A stretch of DNA of 64,000 bases from CAZAMB01 sp964501365 (GCA_964501365.1 CAZCST010000014.1:1-64000); one strand, 5' to 3'; shown: positions 51,146-60,999, counted from the stretch's first letter. Numbers and translations are program-made. The notes: a model not told the origin generated them from the sequence alone.

Positions 51146-53560
51146 ATGGCATTCACAAGATCCAAATCAAATTGGCTGATTGCGATTGGGGCTACCGTAT
51201 TGATGCTGGGGGGACCGGGGCCGGCTGCGATGGCCGACCCGCTCGGGGCGAATACCGGATTAATTTTTCGCATGGCGTCCGATGCCACGTTTCAGGAGGG
51301 CTGCTTCCCGCCCTGCATGTGCCCACTCATCATGGAACAGCCTGTCCTGGGAACCTTAAAACTCTCATATGTAGGTTTGAGCAATGCGGGGCACTCGTAC
51401 AGTGTTGAGGATGTGAACTGGTACGTGCAAGGGTCCAATACGGAAGAGCGAATCATCGGTGCAGGGACATATCGGATTGGCACGCCGGGGCCGTTGACGG
51501 TCGTTCAACAACGTCTCGAACTTGACCTTCGCGTGGGCGACAATCCTTCGGCGCACTTCGACAGCGGCTGGGTTCCGCTTGCCAATTCTGCGGAAATCGA
51601 CATCAGGATCTCAATCAATGGTGAGTTTTGCTTGGATCGAGTGATCCGGGTCCACGCCAATCCAATTCCTGCTTCAGACTATCATCGATACGCACTCGAT
51701 GCGGGAAGCACGTTTCAACGCGGTTGCATCGACGGTTTGTGCGACTGCGCCGTCGGGCAGCAACTTCCCATGCGAGGCGAGTTCGCGCTTGTTCCGCTTC
51801 AGGCCAATCCGCTATTCCAAATCTTCGCTGTGGTTGACGTGCGCTGGCGGGCGATGACGTCCAACGCGACGGACGGAATTCCGGTTGCAGGCTTCGGACT
51901 GTATTGGACCGGCGGCGAAGTTGCCGCGCAAAATCGCCTGAGTCTTGAACTCAATGTAGCCAGCGAGGAGTCGCAATACTACGACAGCGGCATGGTCATT
52001 GGAGGCGGCCAGTTTCCCGCAATCGACATTCTGACGCGCACGCACACCAATTGCCTCGATACGTTGCTTCACGTTGTCGCATCGCCCTCTGATTCCGGCG
52101 GCGAAGTATGCGGCGGAATTGCGGGGATACCGTGCAACGCAGGCGAGTTTTGCAAGACGCCTCCGGGAGAGTGTTGCTGCGACCACTTCGGCGTATGCAC
52201 ACACATGCCCACCGATTATCCCCCAACGGCTTATGACCCCGTCTGTGGGTGTGACGGCGTTACCTATCCCAATGAATATGAATCCAACCGTGCCGGAGTC
52301 TCCGTGGACCATCATGGACCTTGCGGCCAAACCTGCGGCGCCTGTCCGAACAACGAGTTCTGCAAGTTTCCCGTCGGCTCCTGCGGCGCGGCTGGCGATC
52401 CGGGCCATTGCACTCCACGATCGGGCGGCTGCCCGACTGTCTGGAGTCCCGTGTGCGGCTGCGACGGCAAGACGTATGGCAATGAGTGCGAGGCCGATGC
52501 CGCAGGTGTTTCCATTGCCCATACCGGCGAATGTGCAAGTACCAACTGTGCGGCCACAAGATATTTTGATCAGCCCACGGTGTCGCATTGCGCGGGAATG
52601 GCATTTGTCGTTCGGATCGTGCTGAGTCCGCCGAGTGGTACGACGGCGGTCGCACTGGAGGACACTCCACCGACGGGTTGGGAAGTAAGCGGCATCAGCA
52701 ACGGAGGCTACTATGACGCTACGAACCAAAAAGTGAAATGGGGGCCGTTCTTTGCACCGTTCCCACTGGAAGTTTCCTACCTCGTCATGCCGACGTTGGA
52801 TTCGAATGTCGTGAAGTGCTTTGCGGGAGCCGTCTCGGTAGACGGTGTAAACCAGGTTGTCTGCGGTGAGACCTGCCTTGATGCGTGCTGCCCGCGCATG
52901 ACCGCCGATCTTCCTCACGAAGGCTGTGGATCGTGTCCGGTGACGGATTGCAATAGCTGCGACGCATCGATTTGCGGCGACTCGCGCATTCACATGTGCG
53001 AAATCGTGGGCTATGCATGCGCCTGGCTTCATGGATGCAATGACGATCTGGCCGGGATGACCCGCGCGGCTTACATCTGGCTTAATGGTGAGTGCTATTG
53101 CTGGGATGATGCGGAGAACAATTGGGATCCGACGGATTGCATGACGCAGGCCGCTGATGGTTGCTGTGATAGCCCGGGACGAATCGCGGACCCTGGCGAT
53201 GCAACAGTGACCGCAGCGTTGAACTTCACTTCAGTGGAGCGTGGCGTTCCTTCGTCCGCGCGGCGAGTCTGGGTCGAACTTGAGGTCGGGACGACGGCCT
53301 CGGCGGTCGCGCTGGAGGTCGATGTTCCCAAGGGTTGGAGGGTTACCAATATCACTGATGGAGGAGTATGGGATGCGGGGTCGCGCAAAGTGAAGTGGGG
53401 CGTGTTCTTCGATGATTTTTCATGGACGGTAGGGTTCGTCGCCTATGGGCCCACGAAGGGCACGACGGTGCGGAATGGACTGTCCAGCACGCTGCCCGAT
53501 GGACGCTGGAGCGGAACTGTATCTGTGGACGGAGTCAACCACCGCATCACGGTAAAGTGA
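51146..53560 (+). CDS. Large secreted protein with two Kazal-like domains and repeated beta modules
   Basis: 804 residues; GGGAGGTG precedes the ATG. Signal peptide MAFTRSKSNWLIAIGATVLM, cleavage near AMA. The N-terminal third holds two related cysteine-containing modules (FQEGCFPPCMCPL and FQRGCIDGLCDC). Two Kazal/follistatin units follow near residues 360-455 (YDPVCGCDGVTYPNEYES and WSPVCGCDGKTYGNECEA). Then come two copies of a module ...TGWEVSGISNGGYYD...KVKWGPFF and KGWRVTNITDGGVWD...KVKWGVFF. A third copy is in the next gene, 16 bases downstream. Extracellular protease inhibitor or adhesin role is inference. No sorting tail. Confidence 0.85.
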   Translation: MAFTRSKSNWLIAIGATVLMLGGPGPAAMADPLGANTGLIFRMASDATFQEGCFPPCMCPLIMEQPVLGTLKLSYVGLSNAGHSYSVEDVNWYVQGSNTEERIIGAGTYRIGTPGPLTVVQQRLELDLRVGDNPSAHFDSGWVPLANSAEIDIRISINGEFCLDRVIRVHANPIPASDYHRYALDAGSTFQRGCIDGLCDCAVGQQLPMRGEFALVPLQANPLFQIFAVVDVRWRAMTSNATDGIPVAGFGLYWTGGEVAAQNRLSLELNVASEESQYYDSGMVIGGGQFPAIDILTRTHTNCLDTLLHVVASPSDSGGEVCGGIAGIPCNAGEFCKTPPGECCCDHFGVCTHMPTDYPPTAYDPVCGCDGVTYPNEYESNRAGVSVDHHGPCGQTCGACPNNEFCKFPVGSCGAAGDPGHCTPRSGGCPTVWSPVCGCDGKTYGNECEADAAGVSIAHTGECASTNCAATRYFDQPTVSHCAGMAFVVRIVLSPPSGTTAVALEDTPPTGWEVSGISNGGYYDATNQKVKWGPFFAPFPLEVSYLVMPTLDSNVVKCFAGAVSVDGVNQVVCGETCLDACCPRMTADLPHEGCGSCPVTDCNSCDASICGDSRIHMCEIVGYACAWLHGCNDDLAGMTRAAYIWLNGECYCWDDAENNWDPTDCMTQAADGCCDSPGRIADPGDATVTAALNFTSVERGVPSSARRVWVELEVGTTASAVALEVDVPKGWRVTNITDGGVWDAGSRKVKWGVFFDDFSWTVGFVAYGPTKGTTVRNGLSSTLPDGRWSGTVSVDGVNHRITVK

Positions 53561-53575
53561 GATGAGAGCCGAGTC

Positions 53576-54088
53576 ATGGACCGCCCGAAGATGCAGTTCG
53601 AGCGATGTGCAATCTTCATTGGCGTCCTTTCCTCAACAGCATTTGGAGTGGGGGCGACGCGGGAATTGCCCAATTCTGCATTACCGGGGGCGACGATTAC
53701 GGTCACGATTTCCATAGACACACCGACCGGTACATCGGTCGTTGCGGCGGAGGACGCACCGCCCGCGGGCTGGTCGGTATCCAATATCAGCAACAGCGGG
53801 GTCTACGATCAGCAAACGGGCAAGGTGAAGTGGGGGCTATTCTTCGCCCCGTCAATTCCTGCCTCCTTGAGCTACCAGGTTACAACTACCGCGCAGGCAT
53901 CGCCATGCTTTACGGGTTTGATCTCATTTGACGGGCTGGGATCGCCAATTTCCGGCGACTCCTGCACGGTTTCCATACCCGCGATTTCGACCTGGGGCAT
54001 GGTCGTGCTGTCGATTCTCCTGCTCAATTTGGGGACGGCGATCCAACGCCGGACATCAACGGAGGAGGAGGGATTCGAACCCCCGTGA
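53576..54088 (+). CDS. Secreted protein with IPTL-CTERM-like sorting tail
   Basis: 170 residues. A signal-like N-terminus (FERCAIFIGVLSSTAFGVGA) is followed by one module AGWSVSNISNSGVYD to KVKWGLFFAPS, homologous to those in the preceding gene. The end, IPAISTWGMVVLSILLLNL plus GTAIQRR, matches the IPTLxxWG transmembrane sorting signal. The last nine residues (EEEGFEPP) are the antisense of tRNA-Ser. It may be anchored by an exosortase-like enzyme and work with the larger protein upstream, with which it is probably co-transcribed. Confidence 0.8.
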   Translation: MDRPKMQFERCAIFIGVLSSTAFGVGATRELPNSALPGATITVTISIDTPTGTSVVAAEDAPPAGWSVSNISNSGVYDQQTGKVKWGLFFAPSIPASLSYQVTTTAQASPCFTGLISFDGLGSPISGDSCTVSIPAISTWGMVVLSILLLNLGTAIQRRTSTEEEGFEPP

Positions 54089-54146
54089 CCCTTGCGAGCC
54101 AAACGGTTTTCAAGACCGTCTCCTTCAGCCACTCGGACACTCCTCC
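54060..54146 (-). tRNA. tRNA-Ser(UGA)
   Basis: 87-base type II tRNA: acceptor GGAGGAG/CTCCTCC, anticodon arm ACGGT-CTTGAAA-ACCGT with anticodon TGA, a long variable arm (GGCTCGCAAGGGTC region), T-arm with TTCGAAT and discriminator G. Its 3' end overlaps the coding end of the secreted protein on the other strand by 29 bases. Confidence 0.93.
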
Positions 54147-54439
54147 GGTACACGGGCATGACTCCGCCCGGCAATGCGGCCCATTGTAGCGTGTCATCCT
54201 GGTCCGGTCAGTCCCATTCCTCAAGCCCTCAATGCCTTATTAGTGCGGGTCAGGCGTGTAATGGGTTTTGGAACAGCGGAGCCCAAAGAACTTCCCCCTT
54301 GGCAGGTCGCCGGCAAATTCGCTAGGATAAGGTTCTCGCACGGGTTCCCGGCATTGCCTGTCGCGCACCCGCTGCAGCATCGTATCAACCAAGACAATGG
54401 GTCGCGCGGGCGCAGCACCGCCTAGCACAGGAGTGAATG

Positions 54440-56467
54440 ATGCCAATTCCCGAACTCGCTCAAATCCGGAACATCGCCCTCGTTGGCCACGGAGGCTCAG
54501 GGAAAACATCACTGGCCGAGGCGTTGCTGTTCAAGACTGGGGCGACGAATCGACTGGGCAAAGTGCAGGATCATTCCTCGATCCTGGATTATACGGAAGA
54601 GTCCAAGGAAAAACGCTCGTCGCTGGATTCGGCGGTAGGCTACTTCAGTTACAAGGGATTGCACGTCAATTTCGTTGATACGCCCGGCACGATGGCCTTC
54701 ACCGGACCGGCCATAGCGGCGCTGTCGGCTGTCGAAACGGCGTTGCTGGTCATCTCCGCACATGCCGGCATTCAAGTAAATACCCGCCGGATGTTCGAAC
54801 GGGCTCGCGAATTGGGATTGGGCATCTGGATTGTCATCAACCACATCGATGCAGCCAACGTTGATTTGCCGGAGCTTTTGGGCCAGGTGAAGGAGAGCTT
54901 TGGAATTCAGTGCGTACCGATCAACCTTCCGGCACAGGGAGGGAAGGCGGTTATCGACTGTTTCGCCAATGAATCCGGTGATGCTGACATTGAGGATATA
55001 GGGGAAGCACACACAGCGCTGATTGAGTCGCTGGTGGGCGACGACGAAACGATGATGGAGAAGTACCTCAGCGGCGAAGTATCCAAGGATGACGTCGAAA
55101 AGATTGCGGCGAAGGCCATCGCCCATGGGGCGTGCGTCCCGATTTTCTTCACCAATTCGCTCGGCGACGTGGGCGTGACGCAGGTGCTCGATGCGCTGCA
55201 ATCGTTTGCCTGCTCTCCACTGACGGGCCTGCAGCGGACGCTTGTCGATGGCGACAAGAAGACCGCCATCGAGCCGAAGAAAGACGGCCCGTTTATCGGC
55301 CATGTATTTAAGATCACCACTGACCCCAAGAGCCATATCAAATATCTCTCCGTCCGCGTGCATAGCGGCAGGCTGACGCCGGACATGACCGTAAAAAGCA
55401 TCAAGGACACCAAGGGCACGCGCCCGGGACATGTGCTGCGGATGCTGGGTGCGGACCACAAGGAGATCGAAGCGGGGAGCGCCGGTGACGTCATCGCCCT
55501 GGCCAAGCTGGACTTCCACATTGGCGAAACGCTCTGCACGGACAAGATTGGCGCGATCGAGATGCCGAAATTCCCTCAGCCGATGTTTTCCCTGGCGGTC
55601 ATGTCCAAGTCGCGCGGCGATGAAGACAAGATTTCGCAGGCTCTTCGTCGATTCATGGACGAAGACCCCTGTTTCCTGTATGAGCGCGGCACCGGCGGCG
55701 AACTCATCATCCGCGGCATGGGGGAAACCCAGCTCCGAAGCTACCTCCACCGCATGCACAAGCACCAGAAGCTTGAAGTTGACACCAAACCCCCGCGAAT
55801 TCCCTATCGCGAGACGATCGTCGGCAAGGCGACTGACATCGAATACACACACAAGAAGCAAAGCGGCGGGTCGGGCCAGTACGGCAAAGTGGTGATCAAC
55901 GTGGTGCCCAACGATCGCGGTGCGGGCTATGAGTTTGTGGACAAGATTTTCGGCGGGGCGATCGATCAGGCCTATCGGCCCAGCGTCGACAAGGGTGTGC
56001 GGGCGCAGATGGCTGAAGGCGTACTTGCCGGTTACCCCATCGTGGACGTCAAGGTTGAGCTCACCGATGGAAAGACTCACCCGGTCGATAGCAAGGATAT
56101 CGCCTTCCAGATTGCAGGGCGCGGGGCCTTCAAGGAAGGGTTCATGAAGGCCAAACCCGTCCTGTTGGAGCCGATCGTACACGTACACGTCGTCGTGCCT
56201 GCAGCCAACGTAGGCGACATCACCGGCGACCTGGCATCGCGCCGAGGTCGGCCTCAAGGGCAGGAAGTCCTTCCCGGCGGACTCGCCATCATCGACGCCG
56301 TTGTTCCGCTGGCGGAGCTCTCTGATTACAACTCGCGGCTTTCGAGCATTACGGGCGGCCAGGGCAGCTATTCGATGGAATTTTCGCACTACGAACCGGT
56401 TCCCGGCGGACTGCAACAGCAGATCGTAGACGCCCACAAAAAGGAAGTCGCTGAGGCCCACGAATAG
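54440..56467 (+). CDS. fusA2: Elongation factor G-like GTPase (EF-G2 type)
   Basis: 675 residues from the second of two ATGs (AGGAG six bases before). Domain layout is that of EF-G, but the GTPase motifs are altered: G1 GHGGSGKTS instead of AHxDxGKTT, the switch region lacks RGITI, G3 is DTPG and G4 is NHID instead of NKxD. These are traits of the EF-G2/FusA2-like group, whose role is not ordinary translocation. The C-terminal domain IV/V (SGGSGQYGKVVI, ITGDLASRRGRPQGQEV) is intact. Confidence 0.9.
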   Translation: MPIPELAQIRNIALVGHGGSGKTSLAEALLFKTGATNRLGKVQDHSSILDYTEESKEKRSSLDSAVGYFSYKGLHVNFVDTPGTMAFTGPAIAALSAVETALLVISAHAGIQVNTRRMFERARELGLGIWIVINHIDAANVDLPELLGQVKESFGIQCVPINLPAQGGKAVIDCFANESGDADIEDIGEAHTALIESLVGDDETMMEKYLSGEVSKDDVEKIAAKAIAHGACVPIFFTNSLGDVGVTQVLDALQSFACSPLTGLQRTLVDGDKKTAIEPKKDGPFIGHVFKITTDPKSHIKYLSVRVHSGRLTPDMTVKSIKDTKGTRPGHVLRMLGADHKEIEAGSAGDVIALAKLDFHIGETLCTDKIGAIEMPKFPQPMFSLAVMSKSRGDEDKISQALRRFMDEDPCFLYERGTGGELIIRGMGETQLRSYLHRMHKHQKLEVDTKPPRIPYRETIVGKATDIEYTHKKQSGGSGQYGKVVINVVPNDRGAGYEFVDKIFGGAIDQAYRPSVDKGVRAQMAEGVLAGYPIVDVKVELTDGKTHPVDSKDIAFQIAGRGAFKEGFMKAKPVLLEPIVHVHVVVPAANVGDITGDLASRRGRPQGQEVLPGGLAIIDAVVPLAELSDYNSRLSSITGGQGSYSMEFSHYEPVPGGLQQQIVDAHKKEVAEAHE

Positions 56468-56719
56468 CCGAAATACTGGTTTGATTGGGTGGATTTGCGG
56501 CGGGCGAGCAACAACCACGATCGCCGCAAAGGGCATACAGTGTTGCGAGAGCCCCCAATTCCCCGATAATCCTTGCGTGGCATTGGACGTCCTGCCGGCG
56601 CGGGCAGGCGCTCCGAATGCACGTGAATCTCGAAAGGAATCGAGAACGACGCATCGATGATCGCGGAGTCATTGCTGCATCAACAGGCCAATTCATCCCA
56701 ACGCTACAGGAGAACAAGT

Positions 56720-58192
56720 ATGGATCTAACCGCATTTCGTGCGACACCCCGGGTCAGGTCACGGATGGCCGTCATCGTCACTCTCGGCTGGTGCGCCATT
56801 CAGGCGGAGGCACTGCGGGGGGAAATCATCACGGGCGGTCCGGATTTTTGGGTGACGGTTCATGGCGGGGGCCAGACCTATCAGGATTTTTCCGAGTCGC
56901 CGATTCCCGCCGATTTCTTTGGGGCGGGATCGGAACCATTTGACGGCCGCATCGAGTTCAAGGGATTGCCTGTGGGCGACCCGCAATTGGAAGGCGTGGA
57001 TACGATCGTCAAGCGAACCGGAAACGCCGTATTGAACGGCCCGGGGTCTTCCGCAACCGTGCCGATCGAGCTGGTCGCGTTGAATCTGGTCAGCGTCGAA
57101 CCAATCACCGTGATCATTGGAGGGATCGAAACCACCTGGGACGTTGAGGTCCGGGCGCATCCCGGCGGGACGCCGATCATTCCAGGCACAATGACTATCC
57201 GGCAGACCTCGCAGCACGGCGGCACGTTTGATTCCGTACTCCCGGTCGTGCCGTTCTTGTTCTTCACCAATGTTCAGAATCCGAGCCTGGTTGTCACGAT
57301 CGACGGCGGCGCTCAGAACATGCGATTTGATTTTCAGTCGTCCAATGTTCCGTGGCTCTTTGACAACGGCAACTGCGACGTTCGTACGATCGACACTCCG
57401 GTGACCCTGTCTTCGCGGTTTGGCAATGCTGTCGTCGATCCCAGCACGCCCAACTTCCACGCGAGCATTGCCCTCGCCCCCAATTCGACCACATGTAAAT
57501 GGGTTCTGACGCTCGAGGAGGAGCAACTGGCCCGACACGGAGTGATCCCGCCGAGACTTTCAGCGGGCGACGATTCGGACGGTGACGGCCTTCGGGATGA
57601 CTGCGACAACTGCCCCGATGTCTCCAACCCGGAACAGGAAGATGGTGATGCGGATTGCATCGGAGACGCATGCGACAACTGTCTGACAGAGTCCAACTAT
57701 AGCCAGGCGGACAACGACAGCGATGGCGTCGGAAACGTGTGCGACAACTGTCCGGACGCATCCAATGAAGACCAGGCCGACAGCGACACGGATGGCGTGG
57801 GTGATGTGTGCGACGATTGCCCGGACGCCCCCAATCCTGAGCAGGCCGACAGCGACGGCGACGGACTCGGCGACGATTGCGACAATTGCCCGGATGACGC
57901 AAATGCTGATCAGGCCGACACAGATAACAATGGCGTCGGCGATGTGTGTGACGAGGGCGGAGGGCCGGATAGCGACGGTGACGGAATCAGCGACGCCGTC
58001 GATAACTGTCCGGATGAATTCAACACAAACCAGACGGACAGCGACCACGACGGGATTGGCGATGCCTGCGACTTGCCGAGCACACCTAGGCCGTCGACTT
58101 GCGCACCCCAGGCGTTCATTTTCCCATTCATGCTCCTGGGCTGGAGCTTGATGAAGCTGCAGCATGGAAAACGGCAAGAGCAAGCATCCTGA
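56720..58192 (+). CDS. Secreted protein with thrombospondin type-3 repeats
   Basis: 490 residues from ATG 56720 (AGGAGAAC upstream). Signal peptide around RMAVIVTLGWCAIQAEA. About 30-300 is a beta-rich domain without known signature. From 305 to 460 there are six calcium-binding TSP3 units of the form DSDGDGLRDDCDNCPDVSNPEQ, the aspartates being regularly placed. The end is TCAPQAFIFPFMLLGWSLM followed by KLQHGKRQ, a Cys plus transmembrane helix and basic tail, i.e. another possible sorting signal. Probably surface-exposed. Confidence 0.88.
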   Translation: MDLTAFRATPRVRSRMAVIVTLGWCAIQAEALRGEIITGGPDFWVTVHGGGQTYQDFSESPIPADFFGAGSEPFDGRIEFKGLPVGDPQLEGVDTIVKRTGNAVLNGPGSSATVPIELVALNLVSVEPITVIIGGIETTWDVEVRAHPGGTPIIPGTMTIRQTSQHGGTFDSVLPVVPFLFFTNVQNPSLVVTIDGGAQNMRFDFQSSNVPWLFDNGNCDVRTIDTPVTLSSRFGNAVVDPSTPNFHASIALAPNSTTCKWVLTLEEEQLARHGVIPPRLSAGDDSDGDGLRDDCDNCPDVSNPEQEDGDADCIGDACDNCLTESNYSQADNDSDGVGNVCDNCPDASNEDQADSDTDGVGDVCDDCPDAPNPEQADSDGDGLGDDCDNCPDDANADQADTDNNGVGDVCDEGGGPDSDGDGISDAVDNCPDEFNTNQTDSDHDGIGDACDLPSTPRPSTCAPQAFIFPFMLLGWSLMKLQHGKRQEQAS

Positions 58193-58213
58193 ATTTGAGG
58201 AGGAGACATTTGC

Positions 58214-58252
58214 GGCGGCGTTTCGGCTCCTGCCGGACGCCGCCGTTGTTTT
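58214..58252 (+). terminator. Rho-independent terminator after the TSP3 protein
   Basis: GGCGGCGT pairs with ACGCCGCC and, inside it, CGGC with GCCG around a TCCT loop: a 12-bp stem. GTTGTTTT follows. It lies 22 bases after the stop at 58192. Confidence 0.75.
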
Positions 58253-58360
58253 GCAGCGGGCGGGTTGAAAAGTCAGTTGTGCCCGTGCACGAGGTCGATA
58301 CAATTCCACGGGCGGGCGGTCAACGAAAACTCTGGCGCTTTGTGGACGGGAGGATCAGAA

Positions 58361-58918
58361 TTGCACGATAGCTTTGTACCCAAGCGAATGTTTTTTACGA
58401 AGGGCGATGGCAAGCATCCCAACAACCTGCAATCGTTTGAGGAGGCTTTGCGCGACGCAGGTATCGCGGGATACAACCTCGTTCGCGTGAGCAGTATTTT
58501 TCCACCGGCGTGTAAAATCGTGACACGAGATCAGGGTCTCAAGCTGCTCGTGCCGGGTCAGATCGTGTTTTGCGTTCTGGCCGAGGTGCGGACCAACGAG
58601 CCCAACCGCCTCGCCTGCGCCGGCATTGGGCTGGCCCTGCCATCCGACAAAAACCAGCATGGGTATATCTCCGAGCATCACGGGTTTGGCATGACGCAGA
58701 AGGCCACCAGCGATTATGTCGAAGACATGGCCGCCACGATGCTGGCCACGACCCAGGGCATCGATCTTGACCCGAACTCGGCCTATAACGAGCGCAAGAA
58801 TATCTACAAGGCGCACGGGCTGGTCGTTCGCACCAAGGCAGTTGTGCAGACAATTGAAGGCGACAAGAACGGGCTCTGGACGACCTGCGTCGCCGCGGCC
58901 GTGCTCATTCCATATTAA
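58361..58918 (+). CDS. pdaD: Pyruvoyl-dependent arginine decarboxylase
   Basis: 185 residues from a TTG with GGGAGG eight bases upstream; the next in-frame ATG would lose FVPKR. The proenzyme self-cleaves at a Ser, here in NLVRVSSIFPPACKIV, to create the pyruvoyl group. FVPKRMFFTKGDGKHPNNLQ and the GxGLALPSDKNQHGYISEHHGF segment match the family. It makes agmatine from arginine for polyamine synthesis. No other polyamine gene is adjacent. The two-residue SS at the cleavage site leaves which Ser is used open. Confidence 0.9.
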   Translation: MHDSFVPKRMFFTKGDGKHPNNLQSFEEALRDAGIAGYNLVRVSSIFPPACKIVTRDQGLKLLVPGQIVFCVLAEVRTNEPNRLACAGIGLALPSDKNQHGYISEHHGFGMTQKATSDYVEDMAATMLATTQGIDLDPNSAYNERKNIYKAHGLVVRTKAVVQTIEGDKNGLWTTCVAAAVLIPY

Positions 58919-58996
58919 CCGAAAAAGCGTCGGTGCAATCGCACGTTATTGCGCGCGAATGGATTCCTAGCCCAATAGGTGTGATAATTCTTTTGC

Positions 58997-60979
58997 ATGA
59001 GCGTTGCCGAAATACTGGCCGAAGGCGGGCGGATTGCGCGGCAGCTCTCCAGCTATGAGGTCCGGCCGCAGCAATTGGAGATGGCCGAGGCGGTCGCAGC
59101 GGCATTTGAACGCGAGGAGCATCTGATTGTCGAGGCCGGCACCGGCGTCGGCAAAAGTTTCGCCTATCTGGTACCGGCAATTGAGCGGGTCATCCAACAT
59201 GGCGGGCGCGTCGTAATCAGTACGCACACCATTGCGCTGCAGGAACAGTTGTTTCACAAGGACATTCCATTTCTCCGTAGCGTGTTCGGCGAGAATGCCT
59301 TCTCCGCCGTGCTGGTGAAGGGGCGGTCGAATTATCTTGGACTGCGCCGGCTGATGCGGGCGAGTCAGCGACAGGAACTCTTGTTTACTACGACGGACGA
59401 GCTTCGGGAACTGCACCGGATAGAGGATTGGGCCTACCAAACCGCTGACGGGACGCTGGCGGATTTGTCACCACAGCCGGACATGGGAGTGTGGGACAAA
59501 GCCCGGAGCGACGGCGACGACTGCATGGGCCGCAAATGTTCTTTTTTCGATCGCTGCTATTTTCAAAAGGCCCGCCGCAAGGCCGAAGAGGCGCAAATCC
59601 TCATCGTCAATCATGCGCTGCTCTTTTCTGATCTCGCGCTGCGATTGCAAGGCGTCTCCATGCTTCCGGACTATGGTTATTGCGTCCTTGACGAGGCCCA
59701 CACGGTGGAAAACGTGGCCGGCGATCACATGGGCATGAGCGTGGCCAACACGCAGATTCGGTTCCTGCTCAACGCGCTGTACCACGAACGCAGCGGAAAG
59801 GGGGCGCTGCGAGAGGGGCCGGGCCAGAATGTCGTCCCGGCGGTGAAACGAGCCCACCAGACGCTTTTTCGGTATTTCGGCGAGCTGGCTGACTGGTCGG
59901 CGGAACGAAGCGGTTGGAATGGGCGACTGCGTGAACCGCCTCCTGTGGAGCAGCGACTGGCCAAGGACTTGCTGGAGATTCAAGACGGGCTTCGCGGAGC
60001 GCGGGGCGATGCCGGCGACGAACAGGAGCGATCGGAACTGGGCGGACTTGCGGAACGCTGCAAGGCGCTCGCGACGGCGATTGATAACTGGCACCAACAG
60101 AAAACGCCGGGATGGGTGTATTGGATCGAGACTGGCGAGCAACAGCGACAGCGAGTGACGCTGGCGGCGCGGCCCATCGACGTGGGGCCACAGATCAAAG
60201 CAGCCTTGTTCGACAAGGTGAAGAGTGTCGTGCTGACGTCGGCCACACTGGAGACGGGAACCCCCAGGACTTTCGAATACATTCGCGGGCGGCTGAAACT
60301 AGAGGATGAAACACGCGGACTTGTGCTTGGTTCGCCGTTCAATTATCGCGAGCAATTGAAGGTGTATGTCGAGGCGGATTTGCCCGATCCTTCTGCGTTC
60401 GAATTCCATGAGGCAGCCTGCGAGGCAATCCAGAAATATTTGCTCCAGACGCAGGGCCGTGCGTTCGTGTTGTTCACGAGTTACCAGATGCTTTCGCAAT
60501 TTGCGGAAAGGCTGCGCGGATTCCTCGAAGCCCAGCAGATGCCGCTTTTCGTCCATGGGTCCGGGATGCCGCGCTCGCAAATGCTGGAGGAGTTTCGGAC
60601 AACGCCGAGAAGCGTATTGTTCGGCACGGATACGTTTTGGATGGGGGTTGATGTTCCAGGCGATGCGCTGTCGAACGTGATCATTGTGAAGCTGCCTTTC
60701 TCTGTGCCGAGTCAGCCGACGCTGGAGGCGCGGATCGAGCAGATCAAGTCGCAGGGCGGAAATCCCTTTGCAGAATTGCAGTTGCCGGAGGCCGTGCTGA
60801 AATTCAAGCAGGGAATGGGGCGCCTGATTCGATCGAAAACGGACAAGGGCATTGTGGTCATCCTTGATCCGCGCGTTTGTACAAAGTCTTACGGGAAGCA
60901 GTTTTTGAAAGCGATTCCCGAGTGCGAAGTAAACGTCGTCAGTGAGCGTTCGCGGCAAGTGTCGTTGCGATGTGATTAG
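58997..60979 (+). CDS. dinG: DinG/XPD-family ATP-dependent DNA helicase
   Basis: 660 residues. Walker A EAGTGVGKSFAYLVP, DEAH box in VLDEAHTVENVA, motif III-VI late in the protein (FVLFTSYQML, LFGTDTFWMGVDVPGD, QGMGRLIRSKTD). The four iron-sulfur cysteines are in DCMGRKCSFFDRCYFQ preceded by a Cys-poor region, so a 4Fe-4S cluster is likely with three Cys clearly seen. It unwinds forked DNA/RNA-DNA hybrids. Start ATG without strong ribosome site; 78 bases after pdaD. Confidence 0.92.
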   Translation: MSVAEILAEGGRIARQLSSYEVRPQQLEMAEAVAAAFEREEHLIVEAGTGVGKSFAYLVPAIERVIQHGGRVVISTHTIALQEQLFHKDIPFLRSVFGENAFSAVLVKGRSNYLGLRRLMRASQRQELLFTTTDELRELHRIEDWAYQTADGTLADLSPQPDMGVWDKARSDGDDCMGRKCSFFDRCYFQKARRKAEEAQILIVNHALLFSDLALRLQGVSMLPDYGYCVLDEAHTVENVAGDHMGMSVANTQIRFLLNALYHERSGKGALREGPGQNVVPAVKRAHQTLFRYFGELADWSAERSGWNGRLREPPPVEQRLAKDLLEIQDGLRGARGDAGDEQERSELGGLAERCKALATAIDNWHQQKTPGWVYWIETGEQQRQRVTLAARPIDVGPQIKAALFDKVKSVVLTSATLETGTPRTFEYIRGRLKLEDETRGLVLGSPFNYREQLKVYVEADLPDPSAFEFHEAACEAIQKYLLQTQGRAFVLFTSYQMLSQFAERLRGFLEAQQMPLFVHGSGMPRSQMLEEFRTTPRSVLFGTDTFWMGVDVPGDALSNVIIVKLPFSVPSQPTLEARIEQIKSQGGNPFAELQLPEAVLKFKQGMGRLIRSKTDKGIVVILDPRVCTKSYGKQFLKAIPECEVNVVSERSRQVSLRCD

Positions 60980-60999
60980 AGCAAGATCCACGCTCCGAT

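Noticed and set aside
54509..56536. 675-codon antisense frame over the EF-G-like gene
   Set aside because: Exact antisense of a clear protein family member; no motif of its own.
57590..57960. Regular direct repeats that look CRISPR-like at the DNA level
   Set aside because: They are in frame, of uneven length, and encode TSP3 calcium repeats.
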